Shown piece by piece: positions 36,632 to 45,820 of a DNA stretch of 64,000 bases. Made by a program: the position numbers and the translations under genes. The DNA comes from Hyella patelloides LEGE 07179 (GTDB lineage: Bacteria > Cyanobacteriota > Cyanobacteriia > Cyanobacteriales > Xenococcaceae), in NCBI RefSeq assembly GCF_900659865.1, contig NZ_LR213767.1:1-64000 (forward strand). Reading direction: 5' to 3'. Positions within the stretch are counted from its first letter, which is position 1. The number at the start of each line of letters is the position of its first letter. The notes beneath the pieces were generated by a model that saw nothing but the letters and a program-made list of their open reading frames with translations, was not told the origin of the DNA and did no database searches.

Positions 36632-38059
36632 TTAACCTTCTTGAATTTGCCTAACCAAATCATCAAAAGGTTGCCAATTATCTTCTTCGACAATAGGTTG
36701 CCATACAGACTCAATCACAGGGCGAATCAGAGTAAACTGAGGATTATGTTGGGATAGGCGATCGCTAATAAGAGCCATCTCTATTTCAGAAAGCTTATTC
36801 AAACAACGATGGTACAGACTTTTCCACTGTTGAGTTACTTCCTTGGCAAAAGAAGCATTTTCCAAAATTAAATTCGGCTCATCTCGCCAACCATCATTAA
36901 ACCCCAAAGCAAGTTCCTTAAAAAAGTCCTGATAGAGAATCTTACTATTACGCAATAGTTGTATGGTGGCAGTAAGTAATTCTTCTGCTATGGGTGCAAA
37001 CAAACCATCAAAACCCAACCTTTGCATCATTAACTGCTCATAAGTAGACTGATAGCAATCTTCAAACTGCGCTAACCCTGATTCCAAATCTGTTGATGAG
37101 ATGACTATTCCTAAAGGTGTCTGCAACATCTCTAAATTTAACTTACAAACTATAGGTTGATTTCCATAGCTGTAACGTCCACCATAATCAAAATAAGCTG
37201 CGATAAACTGCGGATTATAAGTATCTATAAAAGCATAAGGGCCATAATCAAAGCTTTCTCCCGTAATAGACATATTATCGGTATTTAATACCCCATGGCA
37301 AAAACCCGCAGCCATCCATTGTGCGGTCATTCTGGCTACTCTTTCTACTAATTCTGCATAAAATAAGCCGTATTTCTCCTCATTATCAGGAATATGGGGA
37401 TAATATACCGCAATCACCCTATCTAAGAGCTTAGTAATTAAATCGGCTCGTTTAAGATAATGTAACCGCTCAAAAGTACCAAAACGAATGTGAGAACGAC
37501 TAAAACGCACCATAACACAAGAACGAGTTGGTGAAGGTTCATCACCTCGCCATAAAGACTCCCCTGTCTCTACTAAACTAAAACAACGGGAAGTATTAAC
37601 CCCTAAACGATGTAAAGCCTCTGCTGCTAATACCTCTCTGATACCACCTTTCAGAGTTAATCTGCCATCAGCAGTACGAGAATAAGGGGTGCGTCCCGAT
37701 CCTTTTGTGCCAAAATCGTAAAGGCGATCGTCTATCCCTCTTACCTGTCCATAAAGAAACCCTCTACCATCTCCCAGGGAAGGATTATAGTGACCAAATT
37801 GATAACCGTGGTAGCGTAAAGCTAAAAATGGTCTAATGCTCTGAAATTTGCCAAAAGCTTCGATAAAATGAGCTTCCGTTACCTCTTCAGGATTTAAACG
37901 CAACTTGGGTAACAACGAATCATTGCGAAATCGCAGAATATGTTGAGGAAACTTAGTTGCGGGAACAACATCATAATAGTCTTCCCCCAGATTATCTTCT
38001 ACTTCTGGTTCATAGATTAGATGCAGAAATGGGTTATCGGTAGTTTCTTGTGGAATCAT
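36632..38059 (-). CDS. selO: Protein adenylyltransferase SelO (YdiU family)
   Basis: 475-aa member of the SelO pseudokinase family, which moves AMP from ATP to Ser/Thr/Tyr of target proteins and is linked to redox stress. Conserved pieces are [59 protein letters not shown] (ATP-binding Lys and Arg, and Glu of the helix), and the active-site [27 protein letters not shown] with Asn and Asp for metal binding. The C-terminal Cys/Sec seen in eukaryotic SelO is absent, as in most bacteria. It is divergent from the DUF4079 gene. Confidence 0.92.
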   Translation of the reverse strand: MIPQETTDNPFLHLIYEPEVEDNLGEDYYDVVPATKFPQHILRFRNDSLLPKLRLNPEEVTEAHFIEAFGKFQSIRPFLALRYHGYQFGHYNPSLGDGRGFLYGQVRGIDDRLYDFGTKGSGRTPYSRTADGRLTLKGGIREVLAAEALHRLGVNTSRCFSLVETGESLWRGDEPSPTRSCVMVRFSRSHIRFGTFERLHYLKRADLITKLLDRVIAVYYPHIPDNEEKYGLFYAELVERVARMTAQWMAAGFCHGVLNTDNMSITGESFDYGPYAFIDTYNPQFIAAYFDYGGRYSYGNQPIVCKLNLEMLQTPLGIVISSTDLESGLAQFEDCYQSTYEQLMMQRLGFDGLFAPIAEELLTATIQLLRNSKILYQDFFKELALGFNDGWRDEPNLILENASFAKEVTQQWKSLYHRCLNKLSEIEMALISDRLSQHNPQFTLIRPVIESVWQPIVEEDNWQPFDDLVRQIQEG

Positions 38060-38192
38060 TTTAGGTGTGTTCTCGAAAAAGCGTTTGTTTAATCTTTAGT
38101 CTACAAAAAGCCTGGAAAGTCGTAATTTGTGCGCTGTCGTTAATATCTTGTTATGATTTGTTTTGGTTAAGAAATATTACGGCAAAGCAATC

Positions 38193-38678
38193 GTGGACAA
38201 TTTAACAGAAATTTTAAAGCCAATCGCTGATTGGTTCGGTGGTTTAGGAACGCCTGAACCCATCGTTCATTGGGGACATCCCTTCTTTATGAGTATTGTT
38301 GTTTTTGTGATGGGAAGTTTTGTGGCTTTAGCAGGGTGGCGTAGTCGTCAGCTAGCAGTAACTGATCCTGATGGTGCAATTAAAAATAAAGCAGATCATC
38401 GTAAGATAGCTCCTTTAATGTATATTTTTTTAGCTTCTGGATATACAGGAGGTTTGTTATCGCTGGTAATGCAAAATCAACCAATTTTAGAAAGTCCTCA
38501 TTTTTGGACTGGTTCAGTTGTTATTATTCTACTTACTATTAATGCCGTAATTGCTGCCACAGGGTTTATTGGTAATAAAGAAACTTTACGTACTGTTCAT
38601 GCTTATGTAGGAAGTTTAGCTTTAGTTATTTTAGTTTTTCATGCTGTATTAGGTTTGAAGCTAGGCTTATCAATTTAA
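38193..38678 (+). CDS. DUF4079 family membrane protein
   Basis: About 161 aa from the GTG at 38193; a TTG at 38163 would add ten residues. There are four hydrophobic segments (starting near FFMSIVVFVMGSFVALAG, PLMYIFLASGYTGGLLSL, FWTGSVVIILLTINAVIAATGF and LALVILVFHAVLGL). Conserved His residues (VHWGHPFF, VHAYVGS, FHAVLG) are spaced like haem-ligand positions of b-type cytochromes. Such proteins are common in cyanobacteria and plant chloroplasts and have no firm function. A terminator follows at 38745. Confidence 0.78.
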   Translation: MDNLTEILKPIADWFGGLGTPEPIVHWGHPFFMSIVVFVMGSFVALAGWRSRQLAVTDPDGAIKNKADHRKIAPLMYIFLASGYTGGLLSLVMQNQPILESPHFWTGSVVIILLTINAVIAATGFIGNKETLRTVHAYVGSLALVILVFHAVLGLKLGLSI

Positions 38679-39129
38679 GATTGTTAGTGAAGAATATAAA
38701 TATCAAATCTGACAAAAATTTTTGAATAATTTGCTCGTTGATTCTCCTCTATGATTATTTATTGTAGGGGATTTTTATTTAAATATTTTTAAATTTGCAA
38801 AGTTATTTTTTAGGTAAATAATAGATAATGGATAACGAGCAATAATATTTATTGTAGTAAAGCAAAAAAATAATTACTTGATTGATTATTACAATTAATC
38901 CCTGAAAATATTATAGTTGCTAACTTTTTACTTTTTGATGCCTTTTTTGTGTTTTGATTAGCTACAAAGTGTCCTATAGATTAAAGACGCGGGATCGTAT
39001 TGTTTGATCGCTATTTTTTCAAAGGAAAAGTTTCTGCATTACAACTAAGGAATAAGATAAGCTATATAAAAAGCCTAAAATATTAATTAAAAAATATGCC
39101 AAAAGTAAGAGGATTAGTTAACAGATATT
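38679..39129. other. Intergenic region with terminator
   Basis: About 450 bp (520 bp to the preferred fasciclin ATG). It holds the rho-independent terminator at 38745-38780. Beyond it the sequence is A+T-rich, with no gene or clear promoter. Confidence 0.4.
38745..38780 (+). terminator. Rho-independent terminator after DUF4079 gene
   Basis: TCCTCTA (38745-38751) pairs with TAGGGGA (38765-38771) with one G-U pair, followed by TTTTTATTT. It sits 67 bp after the stop codon. Confidence 0.7.
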
Positions 39130-39198
39130 TTGTTAGTATCAAAGAGAAGTCTAGTGATTTATAATAAATACATTTTGAGAATTAATTCTTTTGGACAA

Positions 39199-39804
39199 AT
39201 GCGTAAACAACTGTTAGTATTCACTGGCATTCTTAGCTTAGGAACATTATCTGTATCTCCTGCATTAGCTGATAACCATACAGATTCTATGGAATCTACT
39301 AGTGAAACAGAGATAATACTTGTAGATGAAACAAGTATGGAAGCAGGTAATATTGTAGAAGTGGCATCAGAAAGTGAGTCATTCAATACTCTAGTTCAAG
39401 CAGTAGAAGCAGCAGAATTAGCAGATACACTATCAGATTCTGATTCTTCTTACACATTATTTGCGCCCACTGATGAAGCCTTTAGTCAACTACCAGAAGG
39501 TGCATTAGAATACTTGTTAGAACCTGAAAACAAAGAAGTATTACAACGGGTACTTTCTTATCATGTTGTTCCCGAAGAAGTAGCTTCTGGCGATATTACT
39601 GGCGGTGACGTAGAATCTCTTGACGGCGGATTAGTTACTGAAATAACAGAAGATGGAGTTATTGTTAATGACGCAAACGTTATTACTCCAGATATTGAAG
39701 CGAGTAATGGGATTATTCATGCTGTAGACAAAGTTTTACTACCAGCAGATTTACAAAGTACTTTAGCTTCTGAATTAGGTGTAGAAGAAAGTATTTTTCA
39801 GTAA
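39199..39804 (+). CDS. Secreted fasciclin-domain protein
   Basis: 201 aa from the ATG at 39199, which gives a standard signal peptide (MRKQLLVFTGILSLGTLSVSPALA). A TTG at 39130 would add 23 residues ahead of it and is not favoured. An acidic Glu/Ser/Thr-rich linker is followed by one FAS1 domain (about 60-195) with SFNTLVQAVEAAELADTL, YTLFAPTDEAFSQLPEGAL, LSYHVVPEEV and NGIIHAVDKVLLP. FAS1 proteins mediate adhesion at the cell surface. Ends with terminator 39820-39847. Confidence 0.9.
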   Translation: MRKQLLVFTGILSLGTLSVSPALADNHTDSMESTSETEIILVDETSMEAGNIVEVASESESFNTLVQAVEAAELADTLSDSDSSYTLFAPTDEAFSQLPEGALEYLLEPENKEVLQRVLSYHVVPEEVASGDITGGDVESLDGGLVTEITEDGVIVNDANVITPDIEASNGIIHAVDKVLLPADLQSTLASELGVEESIFQ

Positions 39805-39819
39805 TATTTAATTAGTTAT

Positions 39820-39847
39820 AAAAGCGATCAAAGTGCGATCGCTTTTT
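39820..39847 (+). terminator. Rho-independent terminator after fasciclin gene
   Basis: AAAAGCGATC (39820-39829) pairs with GATCGCTTTT (39837-39846) around a 7-nt loop and runs into a T tract. The right arm contains a HIP1 octamer. Confidence 0.75.
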
Positions 39848-39849
39848 CT

Positions 39850-40010
39850 ATTTGGCTTCTTTCCCGACTGCGATCGCACTTTAGTTTCTATAATTATCAG
39901 ATCGTACAATTCGATTTTGGACAATTTAATTCTACAAAAGATGTAATTAGAGTTAGTTTTGTCGAAACAGTCGGTTGCCGCTTTCTAAAAGTTAGACAAT
40001 ATTGGACAAT
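39850..40010 (-). ncRNA. Possible TnpB guide (omega/re) RNA region
   Basis: TnpB guide RNAs are normally made from the 3' end of tnpB and the adjoining element end. Reading the minus strand past the tnpB stop there is a segment AGAAAGCGGCAACCGACTGT (39966-39985) flanked by TTGTC-type repeats. Position alone supports this; I cannot fold it reliably or set its end. Confidence 0.3.
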
Positions 40011-41239
40011 GGCAAGGACAACTGTACATAACCATTATCTTTTTCTTGTTGGTTATTAGTTCCTGCTTCACCAAAGAGAGTCGGCTCTTGCTTCTCCACA
40101 GGCATGACATCGGGATTAGCTATCCCTAGTAAATTTAAAAGATTTATTGCGGCTGAATAGTCTCGGTCAGCTACCCAATCGCAGCTATCGTTATCGCATT
40201 TATAAACTCTTACATTTAATGGGAGTTTGTCTTTTTTGTGTCCGCACTGGGGACACAGTTTACTGCTGGCAAAAAAGCGGTCGGCAATAACTAACTCACT
40301 GCCATATAGCTCGGTTTTATATTCCAATTGACGGCGAAATTCGCCCCAACCAGAGTCAGCAATAGCTTTTGACAACTTTCGGTTTTGGATTAAACCCGAT
40401 ATACATAAATCTTCAATCGCACAATGGCTGTGGTTCTTAGCCAATCGTGTGGTTAATTTATGAATAAAATCGGCACGTATACAACCAATACGATAATGTA
40501 ACTTAGCTATCTTGCTTTGAGCTTTCTTCCAATTAGCCGAACCAACTACTTTATGGCGATTGCGCCATTGTAATTTAGCCAGCTTTTTTGACAACTGTTT
40601 GTATGGTCTGGGGGAATGTATTTCCTCCCCTGTCGATAATGTAGCAAATCTCAGCAAACCTAAGTCAACTGATACTGGATTGTTTGCAGGCGCAACATAA
40701 GTTACACTACTTTCTATCTTCCAACTAATAAACCATTTATTTGCTCTTTTGCTAATGGTTACAGATTTTGGGTTGCTATTAATTGGCAGTTTTTCATAAG
40801 TCTTTAGCCATCCAATTCTAGGAACTTTAATTCGTTGATTTTCTACAGTTATCGAACCATCTAAAGTAAAGCTATCTGACTTTCCTTTTTTCTTAAAACG
40901 TGGTGGTCTTTTGACTTTTTTAAAACAATCATCCCAAGCTTTCCTTAAGTGCCTCAAAGCATATTGTGGCGCACATTTCGATACTTCGTAATACCAAGGG
41001 CATTCGGGTTTTACCAGAGCTACCAACCATTTATGCAGGTCAATAGAGGTCGGAAACTTGATTTTTTTAGGCGAAGCGGTATCCTTTAGGGCTGTTGGCT
41101 TGTCTCGGTTATTATCTAAAATTTGTTTGGTCAAACCTAAACCCCAATTCCAGGCGTGACGAGCTACTCCTGCGTGTTTGGCTAACAGAATTCTTTGTGT
41201 ATTATTAACTTTTAATTCCGTCTTAAAACCTAACAGCAT
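39992..41239 (-). CDS. tnpB: RNA-guided endonuclease TnpB (IS607 type)
   Basis: 415-aa OrfB/TnpB. RuvC-like catalytic residues are Asp192 (PVSVDLGLLRF), Glu276 (CAIEDLCISGL) and Asp360 (VADRDYSAAINLL). A four-Cys zinc ribbon is at C329, C332, C348 and C353. The catalytic positions are close to those reported for ISDra2 TnpB. It likely cuts DNA guided by an RNA from the element end and helps keep the element in place. The ATG lies 1 nt after the tnpA stop. Residues 48-57 (KPTALKDTAS) are encoded by a dispersed genomic repeat (41071-41093), an apparent in-frame insertion of about ten residues into the N-terminal region. Confidence 0.9.
   Translation of the reverse strand: MLLGFKTELKVNNTQRILLAKHAGVARHAWNWGLGLTKQILDNNRDKPTALKDTASPKKIKFPTSIDLHKWLVALVKPECPWYYEVSKCAPQYALRHLRKAWDDCFKKVKRPPRFKKKGKSDSFTLDGSITVENQRIKVPRIGWLKTYEKLPINSNPKSVTISKRANKWFISWKIESSVTYVAPANNPVSVDLGLLRFATLSTGEEIHSPRPYKQLSKKLAKLQWRNRHKVVGSANWKKAQSKIAKLHYRIGCIRADFIHKLTTRLAKNHSHCAIEDLCISGLIQNRKLSKAIADSGWGEFRRQLEYKTELYGSELVIADRFFASSKLCPQCGHKKDKLPLNVRVYKCDNDSCDWVADRDYSAAINLLNLLGIANPDVMPVEKQEPTLFGEAGTNNQQEKDNGYVQLSLPLSNIV
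41071..41093. repeat. Dispersed repeat inside tnpB
   Basis: The sequence beginning GCGAAGCGGTATCCTTTAGG is identical over 22 bp to 10555-10576 and over 18 bp to the element at 56515-56587. It lies in the tnpB coding frame and keeps the frame open. Confidence 0.8.
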
Positions 41240-41240
41240 A

Positions 41241-41849
41241 CTATTTTATCTTGTCTGCTATCTCTCTTAATTCTTTCACTAAAGCTTTGTTTTTGTGGCT
41301 TCTAGAACCATACAATCTAGCACTAAACACAGTAATTATCTCTAGTACATCCGATGCTAAATCTTCTTCAAACGTAGAATCTTCACTCCGATTAATAATA
41401 ATTACTTCTGTACCGTATATTTCACACAGCATAAAAATTAATTCGCTACCAAACCTAAGTAGGCGATCTTTATTGGTTAATACCAACCTTTCCACCTGAT
41501 AAGTGCAAAGTAGCTTAATTAGCCTGATTAACCCTTTTTTTTTGTAGTTCATTCCCGAACCTAAGTCTTTAATAAGCTCAAATGACCAGCCTTGTTTCGC
41601 GCAATAAGCTTCAAGCACCATTGCTTGTCTATCTAGAGCTGATTTTTGGTCATGAGAACTAACTCTGGCATAGGCTACAGTCAATGAAGCATCAGATTTG
41701 TTACCTAACAAATCGCTGACATTAAATCTTCTGTGACCTCCTTCAGTTCGACAAGAACGAATTTTCCCCGACTCTTCCCACCTACGGATGGTTTTAGTCG
41801 ATACTCCTAGTAGCTCTGCTGCTTCTTTTACTCCAATTAAATTAGACAT
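41241..41849 (-). CDS. tnpA: IS607 serine recombinase TnpA
   Basis: 202-aa transposase. Residues 5-48 are a MerR-like helix-turn-helix (VKEAAELLGVSTKTIRRWEE, GHRRFNVSDLL). From residue 56 there is a small serine-resolvase catalytic domain, with nucleophile Ser64 in YARVSSHDQK and Arg residues in KDRLLRFGSE. The DNA-binding domain at the N-terminus is the IS607 arrangement, opposite to classical resolvases. It appears intact and is followed directly by tnpB. Confidence 0.92.
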   Translation of the reverse strand: MSNLIGVKEAAELLGVSTKTIRRWEESGKIRSCRTEGGHRRFNVSDLLGNKSDASLTVAYARVSSHDQKSALDRQAMVLEAYCAKQGWSFELIKDLGSGMNYKKKGLIRLIKLLCTYQVERLVLTNKDRLLRFGSELIFMLCEIYGTEVIIINRSEDSTFEEDLASDVLEIITVFSARLYGSRSHKNKALVKELREIADKIK

Positions 41850-41988
41850 ATGCCTATTATAGCCTTTTATTTGTCAACTTATGTCTAATATTGTCTAATT
41901 ATTAAGCTTCTGTTAATAGCCCTTACTATACTTAGTCTGTTTTCGGTACAATTTAGCTAGCATTAGGCATTTTCTATATTTATAAATC

Positions 41989-43475
41989 ATGGTATCTGCA
42001 CCTCAAAAGCTAACTACTCAAGAATTAGCAAACCTCGCTGTCAAACTAATCGAGCAGGCTGGTTGTGAATATGGAGATATTCGTCTGTGTAACTATCGTA
42101 CTCAGAGATTAAGTGCAAGCGATCGCTCTTTAAAAAATCTTTCTGATAATGTAAGTTCGGGTTTTGGTGTCAGAGTACTTTTAGATGGTGCTTGGGGTTT
42201 TGCTGCTTCCCATAAAAAGACACCTGAAGAAATTACAAGAATCGTTAATCTAGCGGTGGAAATTGCTAAAGGAAGCCGTTTAAGCCAGCAAAAGCCCATA
42301 AAGTTAGTTCCTGTGGCAGCTTATCAAGATAAATACGTTACTCCGATAGAAATCGATCCTTTTACCATATCTATTGGTGAAAAAGCAGAGCTACTATTGA
42401 ATATTAACGATCGCCTGTTAAGCTATGGTGAACAAGGGATTAAAAAGGCTTACTCTTTCCTCCGCTTTACCAAAGAAGATAAAGTATTTGCCTCTACTGA
42501 AGGCTCATTAATCGAACAAACAATTTATCGTAGTTATCCTGGCTTTAGCTGTACTGCTATTGCTGACGGGGATGCTCAAAGTCGTAGTTATGAACGCTCT
42601 CCCCTTAATATCGGTTACGAACACATAGATAAAAAAGATTTACTAGGTAATATAGACAGGGTTGCCACCGAAGCGATTGAAAAGGTAAATGCTCCTCAAT
42701 GGGAACTCGATACGAAGACTACTTTAATCCTGCAACCGACTAACCTCTTTTTAACCATTCATGAATCTGTGGGACATCCTACGGAATTAGACCGTGTTTA
42801 TGGTTATGAATCTAATTTTGCTGGTACTAGCTTTGCAACTACTGATAAATGGCAAAAGCTCCAATATGCTGCACCTTGGATTAATTTAGTCGCCGATCGC
42901 ACCCAACCTCACGGACGGGTACTATGGCTTATGATGATGAAGGTGTACCCGCCCAAAAATGGTATGTGGTTAAAGATGGTATTCTCAATGATTATCTAAC
43001 GGATCGCGAAACTGCTCATAGGTTAGGTCGTGGTAGTAGTAATGGTAGTGCCTATGCAGATAGTTGGTCTAGTGTACCGATGGTGCGTATTCCTAATCTT
43101 GGTTTAGAGCCAGGAAAGCCAGGAGGAAGCCACACGGCAACTTTAGATGAGATGATTGCTGATACTAAGGAAGGAATTTTAATCGATGGTATTGGGAGCT
43201 ATTCTATCGATCAACAACGTCGTAATTTCCAATTTGGCGGAGATGCTTTTTGGAAAGTAGAAAACGGCAAGGTAGTAGGAATGTTGAAAAATGTTACTTA
43301 CCATAGCATGACCACAGACTTTTGGAATAGTATAGATGCGATCGCTCCTGAAGCGGAATTAAAGCAGTGTGGAACTAATATGTGTGGTAAAGGTGAACCC
43401 ATGCAAATTGCTCAGATGACTCATGCTTGCGTCCCCGCTAGAGTGCAAAATATTCATGTGGGGAGAGCGAGTTAA
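41989..43475 (+). pseudogene. tldD: TldD metalloprotease gene with one-base frameshift
   Basis: Two overlapping frames together encode a full TldD of about 495 aa. The first (41989 to about 42918) ends in PHGR and then runs into unrelated residues. The second, from about 42920, gives MAYDDEGVPAQKWYVVKDGIL and the usual C-terminus (SYSIDQQRRNFQFGGDAFW, CGKGEPMQIAQMTHACVPARVQNIHVG). Adding one G to the GGG run at 42917-42919 restores HGRGTMAYDDEG. The zinc motif HESVGH is in the first part. TldD with PmbA acts on unfolded peptides and on some ribosomally made peptides. It is either a true pseudogene, a slippage site or a sequencing error. Confidence 0.85.
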
Positions 43476-43612
43476 ATATAGTTTAGTAAAATTAGAGATA
43501 TTAGCGATCGCATTTATCTCAAACACTAATATCAATCGGACTGTTATTCTAACCATCGACAGTCTATTGCATTTCATTTTAGGACATGAAAGATCGGGAA
43601 ATTTTAATTACA

Positions 43613-43664
43613 GGGTAGGGTGGGCGACCGAAGGAAGTACTTTAGTGCAATGCCCACCTTACTA
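43613..43664. repeat. Dispersed palindromic repeat (GGTAGGGTGGGC family)
   Basis: AGGGTAGGGTGGGC on the left and GCCCACCTTACT on the right form an imperfect inverted repeat of the same family as 44-75 and 46883-46909, in the spacer between tldD and the LRV gene. Confidence 0.6.
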
Positions 43665-43722
43665 CAAATTTTCTGTTTCTCTTAGTTATGCAAACTGCTG
43701 TATATTAGACTGTGTCGTTAAC

Positions 43723-44865
43723 TTATTTTGTTTTATTTTTGAAAATATTTTTATCTGTGTTATTCAACAATGCTTTTCTAATATCTGAGGGCGTATTTTT
43801 ATTATTGGCTACAGCTTGACGAACGTGCTTGCTTCTGTCACTTTTTAAGTTATCTAATATACTTGCAGGAGTTTGAGGATTTTTCGCTAAAGCTTGACGT
43901 ACCGAGGCAATTTTATCTTTAGCTAAATATTCTATAATTTCTAATGAGATACTAGGATGTTTAGCAACTCTTTCGCGAGCGTGTTTGTTTTCATCGGTTT
44001 TAAATTTATCTAAAACTTCTAATGGCGCATTAGGATTTTCTGCAACGCCATTACGCACGTTATGATTTTCACTTTTGGCTAGTTCGATTAAAATTTCTGG
44101 TGGCGTACTGAGATTTTGACTAACTCCAACATGGACGTAATCATCTTTATCTTTACTTAAGCGTTTGATAACTTTAATCGGGATATTAGGATTAGTAGCG
44201 AGTTGTCTCCTAACGTGACGTGAAGTATCTTTTGATAAAATATGAGCCGTTTTTTCTGGTATATTTTCTCTTAATGCGATCGTGGCGCGTACAAAATGAG
44301 AGCGATCCCTGGTTAATTTATTAATAGTTTCTTCTGATATATTGGGGTGTTTTGCAACGAGGTTGCGAGTATGTTCTTCATCATGAAAAGCTAATTTATC
44401 TAAAAGTTTTATAGAAATATTAGGATGAAGAGAGCTTGAATAACCATTATTAAGAGTAAAACTTGTTAAACTTAAACGATCGATCCAATTATCTTTATGG
44501 CTAACTAATGTATCTAAAATAGGATCGGGTAAACTAGGATTATATCCTAACGCAATTACGACATTTTTATTATCAGAATATACCAGCTTTTCTAATCTCT
44601 CGATTGATGTTGTCGAACTACGAGCCAAAGAAACTAAAACGAATTCACTTTCAGGGTTTTCTAATAACAATAGGTCAAAGATAGGATTAGCTACAATTTC
44701 ATCGGGAAATTCTTCCCCTAATTTCGCTAAAGTTTCTACAGGTGTATTGGGATTGCTAGCAACATATTGACGAATCAGTTTATCTTCACTACTAGCCAAT
44801 TGAGTTAATACTTCTGGCGCGGTAGTTTCATTCTTTGCTTGCAATCTTATCTGTTCGATAGTCAT
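43723..44865 (-). CDS. Leucine-rich-repeat-variant (LRV) protein
   Basis: 380 aa made of about fifteen 23-24-residue helical repeats of the LRV type. Each has the form (L)AxSExxxVRxxVAxNPNTPxxxLxxL, as in LIRQYVASNPNTPVETLAKL, VRRQLATNPNIPIKVIKRL and VRQALAKNPQTPASILDNL. LRV repeats form a curved solenoid for protein binding. The N-terminal 4Fe-4S cluster motif known from the Azotobacter LRV protein is not seen. There is no signal peptide. Function unknown; it converges with tldD. Confidence 0.85.
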   Translation of the reverse strand: MTIEQIRLQAKNETTAPEVLTQLASSEDKLIRQYVASNPNTPVETLAKLGEEFPDEIVANPIFDLLLLENPESEFVLVSLARSSTTSIERLEKLVYSDNKNVVIALGYNPSLPDPILDTLVSHKDNWIDRLSLTSFTLNNGYSSSLHPNISIKLLDKLAFHDEEHTRNLVAKHPNISEETINKLTRDRSHFVRATIALRENIPEKTAHILSKDTSRHVRRQLATNPNIPIKVIKRLSKDKDDYVHVGVSQNLSTPPEILIELAKSENHNVRNGVAENPNAPLEVLDKFKTDENKHARERVAKHPSISLEIIEYLAKDKIASVRQALAKNPQTPASILDNLKSDRSKHVRQAVANNKNTPSDIRKALLNNTDKNIFKNKTK

Positions 44866-45097
44866 CTCAAACTTATTATAGTTTTTATTTGTATATCTTT
44901 AATAATTCCCAGATAAGTTAGAGAGATTTACGCTAAGGTCATGATTATTGTGGAAAATTTTTTCTAATTGGTACAATTGTTATAACGGTCGCTGGTAATA
45001 AGTAATACGTAAGAGGCAATGGTGACAAGTTAAGATGATTTGTCTTTTGTCAAATTTTGGTCTTGATTGAATTGAAGACCTTTATTCAGTCTTGATG

Positions 45098-45250
45098 ACA
45101 TCAGCCTTCATGACCGCCAAAGATTGAAATCTATGGCTGATACTTCATAAGTCCTCTCAAGAGGACTAAAATTAGAATGCGCTCGCGCCTTTTAGTCGAT
45201 TTCAGGAGACTTATTCTGTGAGCTTGCCACTTAAGGAATGAGGCGGTCTA
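45098..45250 (+). ncRNA. Candidate structured RNA with pseudoknot
   Basis: Within 150 bp there are several perfect inverted repeats: ATCAGCC (45100-45106) with GGCTGAT (45135-45141), GACCGCC (45112-45118) with GGCGGTC (45242-45248), AGTCCTCT (45150-45157) with AGAGGACT (45160-45167), and GACTAAAA (45164-45171) with TTTTAGTC (45190-45197). The first two pairings are interleaved, which is a pseudoknot topology, and the last two share GACT, so they are alternatives. The strand is not certain. The size and layout recall guide RNAs of IscB/TnpB systems, including the HEARO class, but no effector gene is adjacent. Identity is not established. Confidence 0.45.
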
Positions 45251-45591
45251 GAATCGGAGTGCAAGATGCTAATTAAACCTTAAATCTTGTTTGGGTTGTA
45301 ATTTACAAATACCATTTTTGCGCTTTCTTGTCACCAATGGGTAATAGGCAATAAGTAAACAAAATGCATCAATAATTTTGCCTAAATACTTAATACCAAT
45401 TCTTCTTCACTAGCCAGACAGATAGCAGATTATACCATTTTCCAAAAGTATCCCTCTTATAGCAATCGAAGCAAAGATTAGAACATAATAAGTAAAATAG
45501 GATTCTAGCTATATGTGTATTCTCGGATTGACTAAATCAAATTATTTTTTTATAAACTAGAGATATAACTTAGTAATTAAATGAAGTAAAT

Positions 45592-45666
45592 ATGACTACA
45601 AACATAGAGCTAACAAGCGAAAAAATTATCGATTTACAACAGAACCCTTTTTTGGGCATTATCTGA
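45592..45666 (+). CDS. 24-codon ORF, possibly a truncated gene
   Basis: Starts with ATG and reads MTTNIELTSEKI, then IDLQQNPFLG, and stops at TGA. The composition is protein-like, as if it were the start of a longer gene cut short. There is no known family and no strong ribosome binding site. Confidence 0.2.
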   Translation: MTTNIELTSEKIIDLQQNPFLGII

Positions 45667-45820
45667 TATTACTCTTTTTTATCTCTTATTATATATAACT
45701 TTTTTAAATCGAATTTAGGATTAGATCACAGTCAAAAATGAAAAGTCTAATTTATAGTGAATAAAAGATCCATTCTTAATTATATATTTTTGGTTTTAAA
45801 TCAAAATGTAAATATTCTTT

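Larger units (their letters stand above)
39992..41898. mobile_element. IS607-family insertion sequence
   Basis: Two minus-strand genes, a serine recombinase (tnpA) and tnpB, form an IS607-type element. TTAGACAATATTGGACA at 39992-40008 and TGTCTAATATTGTCTAA at 41882-41898 are 17-bp inverted repeats with one mismatch. More (T)TGTC(T/C)AA-type copies flank each (39916-39923, 40003-40010, 41870-41876), as expected for recombinase binding sites near IS607 ends. True ends are not defined by terminal inverted repeats in this family, so the outer edges, perhaps about 39,880 and 41,920, are uncertain. The left end sits just beyond the fasciclin terminator. Confidence 0.75.
44866..45820. other. 955-bp region without a long gene
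   Basis: Divergent promoters for the LRV gene and the GspE-N/pentapeptide gene should lie here. It contains the strongly structured segment 45098-45250, listed separately, and a 24-codon open frame at 45592-45666. The rest is A+T-rich. No IscB, Cas or transposase gene is present. Confidence 0.5.

Noticed and set aside
43423-43788. 121-codon frame overlapping the tldD end
   Set aside because: Overlaps the well-conserved TldD C-terminus in another frame and continues into a palindromic repeat.
45098-45250. CRISPR array
   Set aside because: The inverted repeats do not recur as direct repeats with regular spacers; no cas gene is near.
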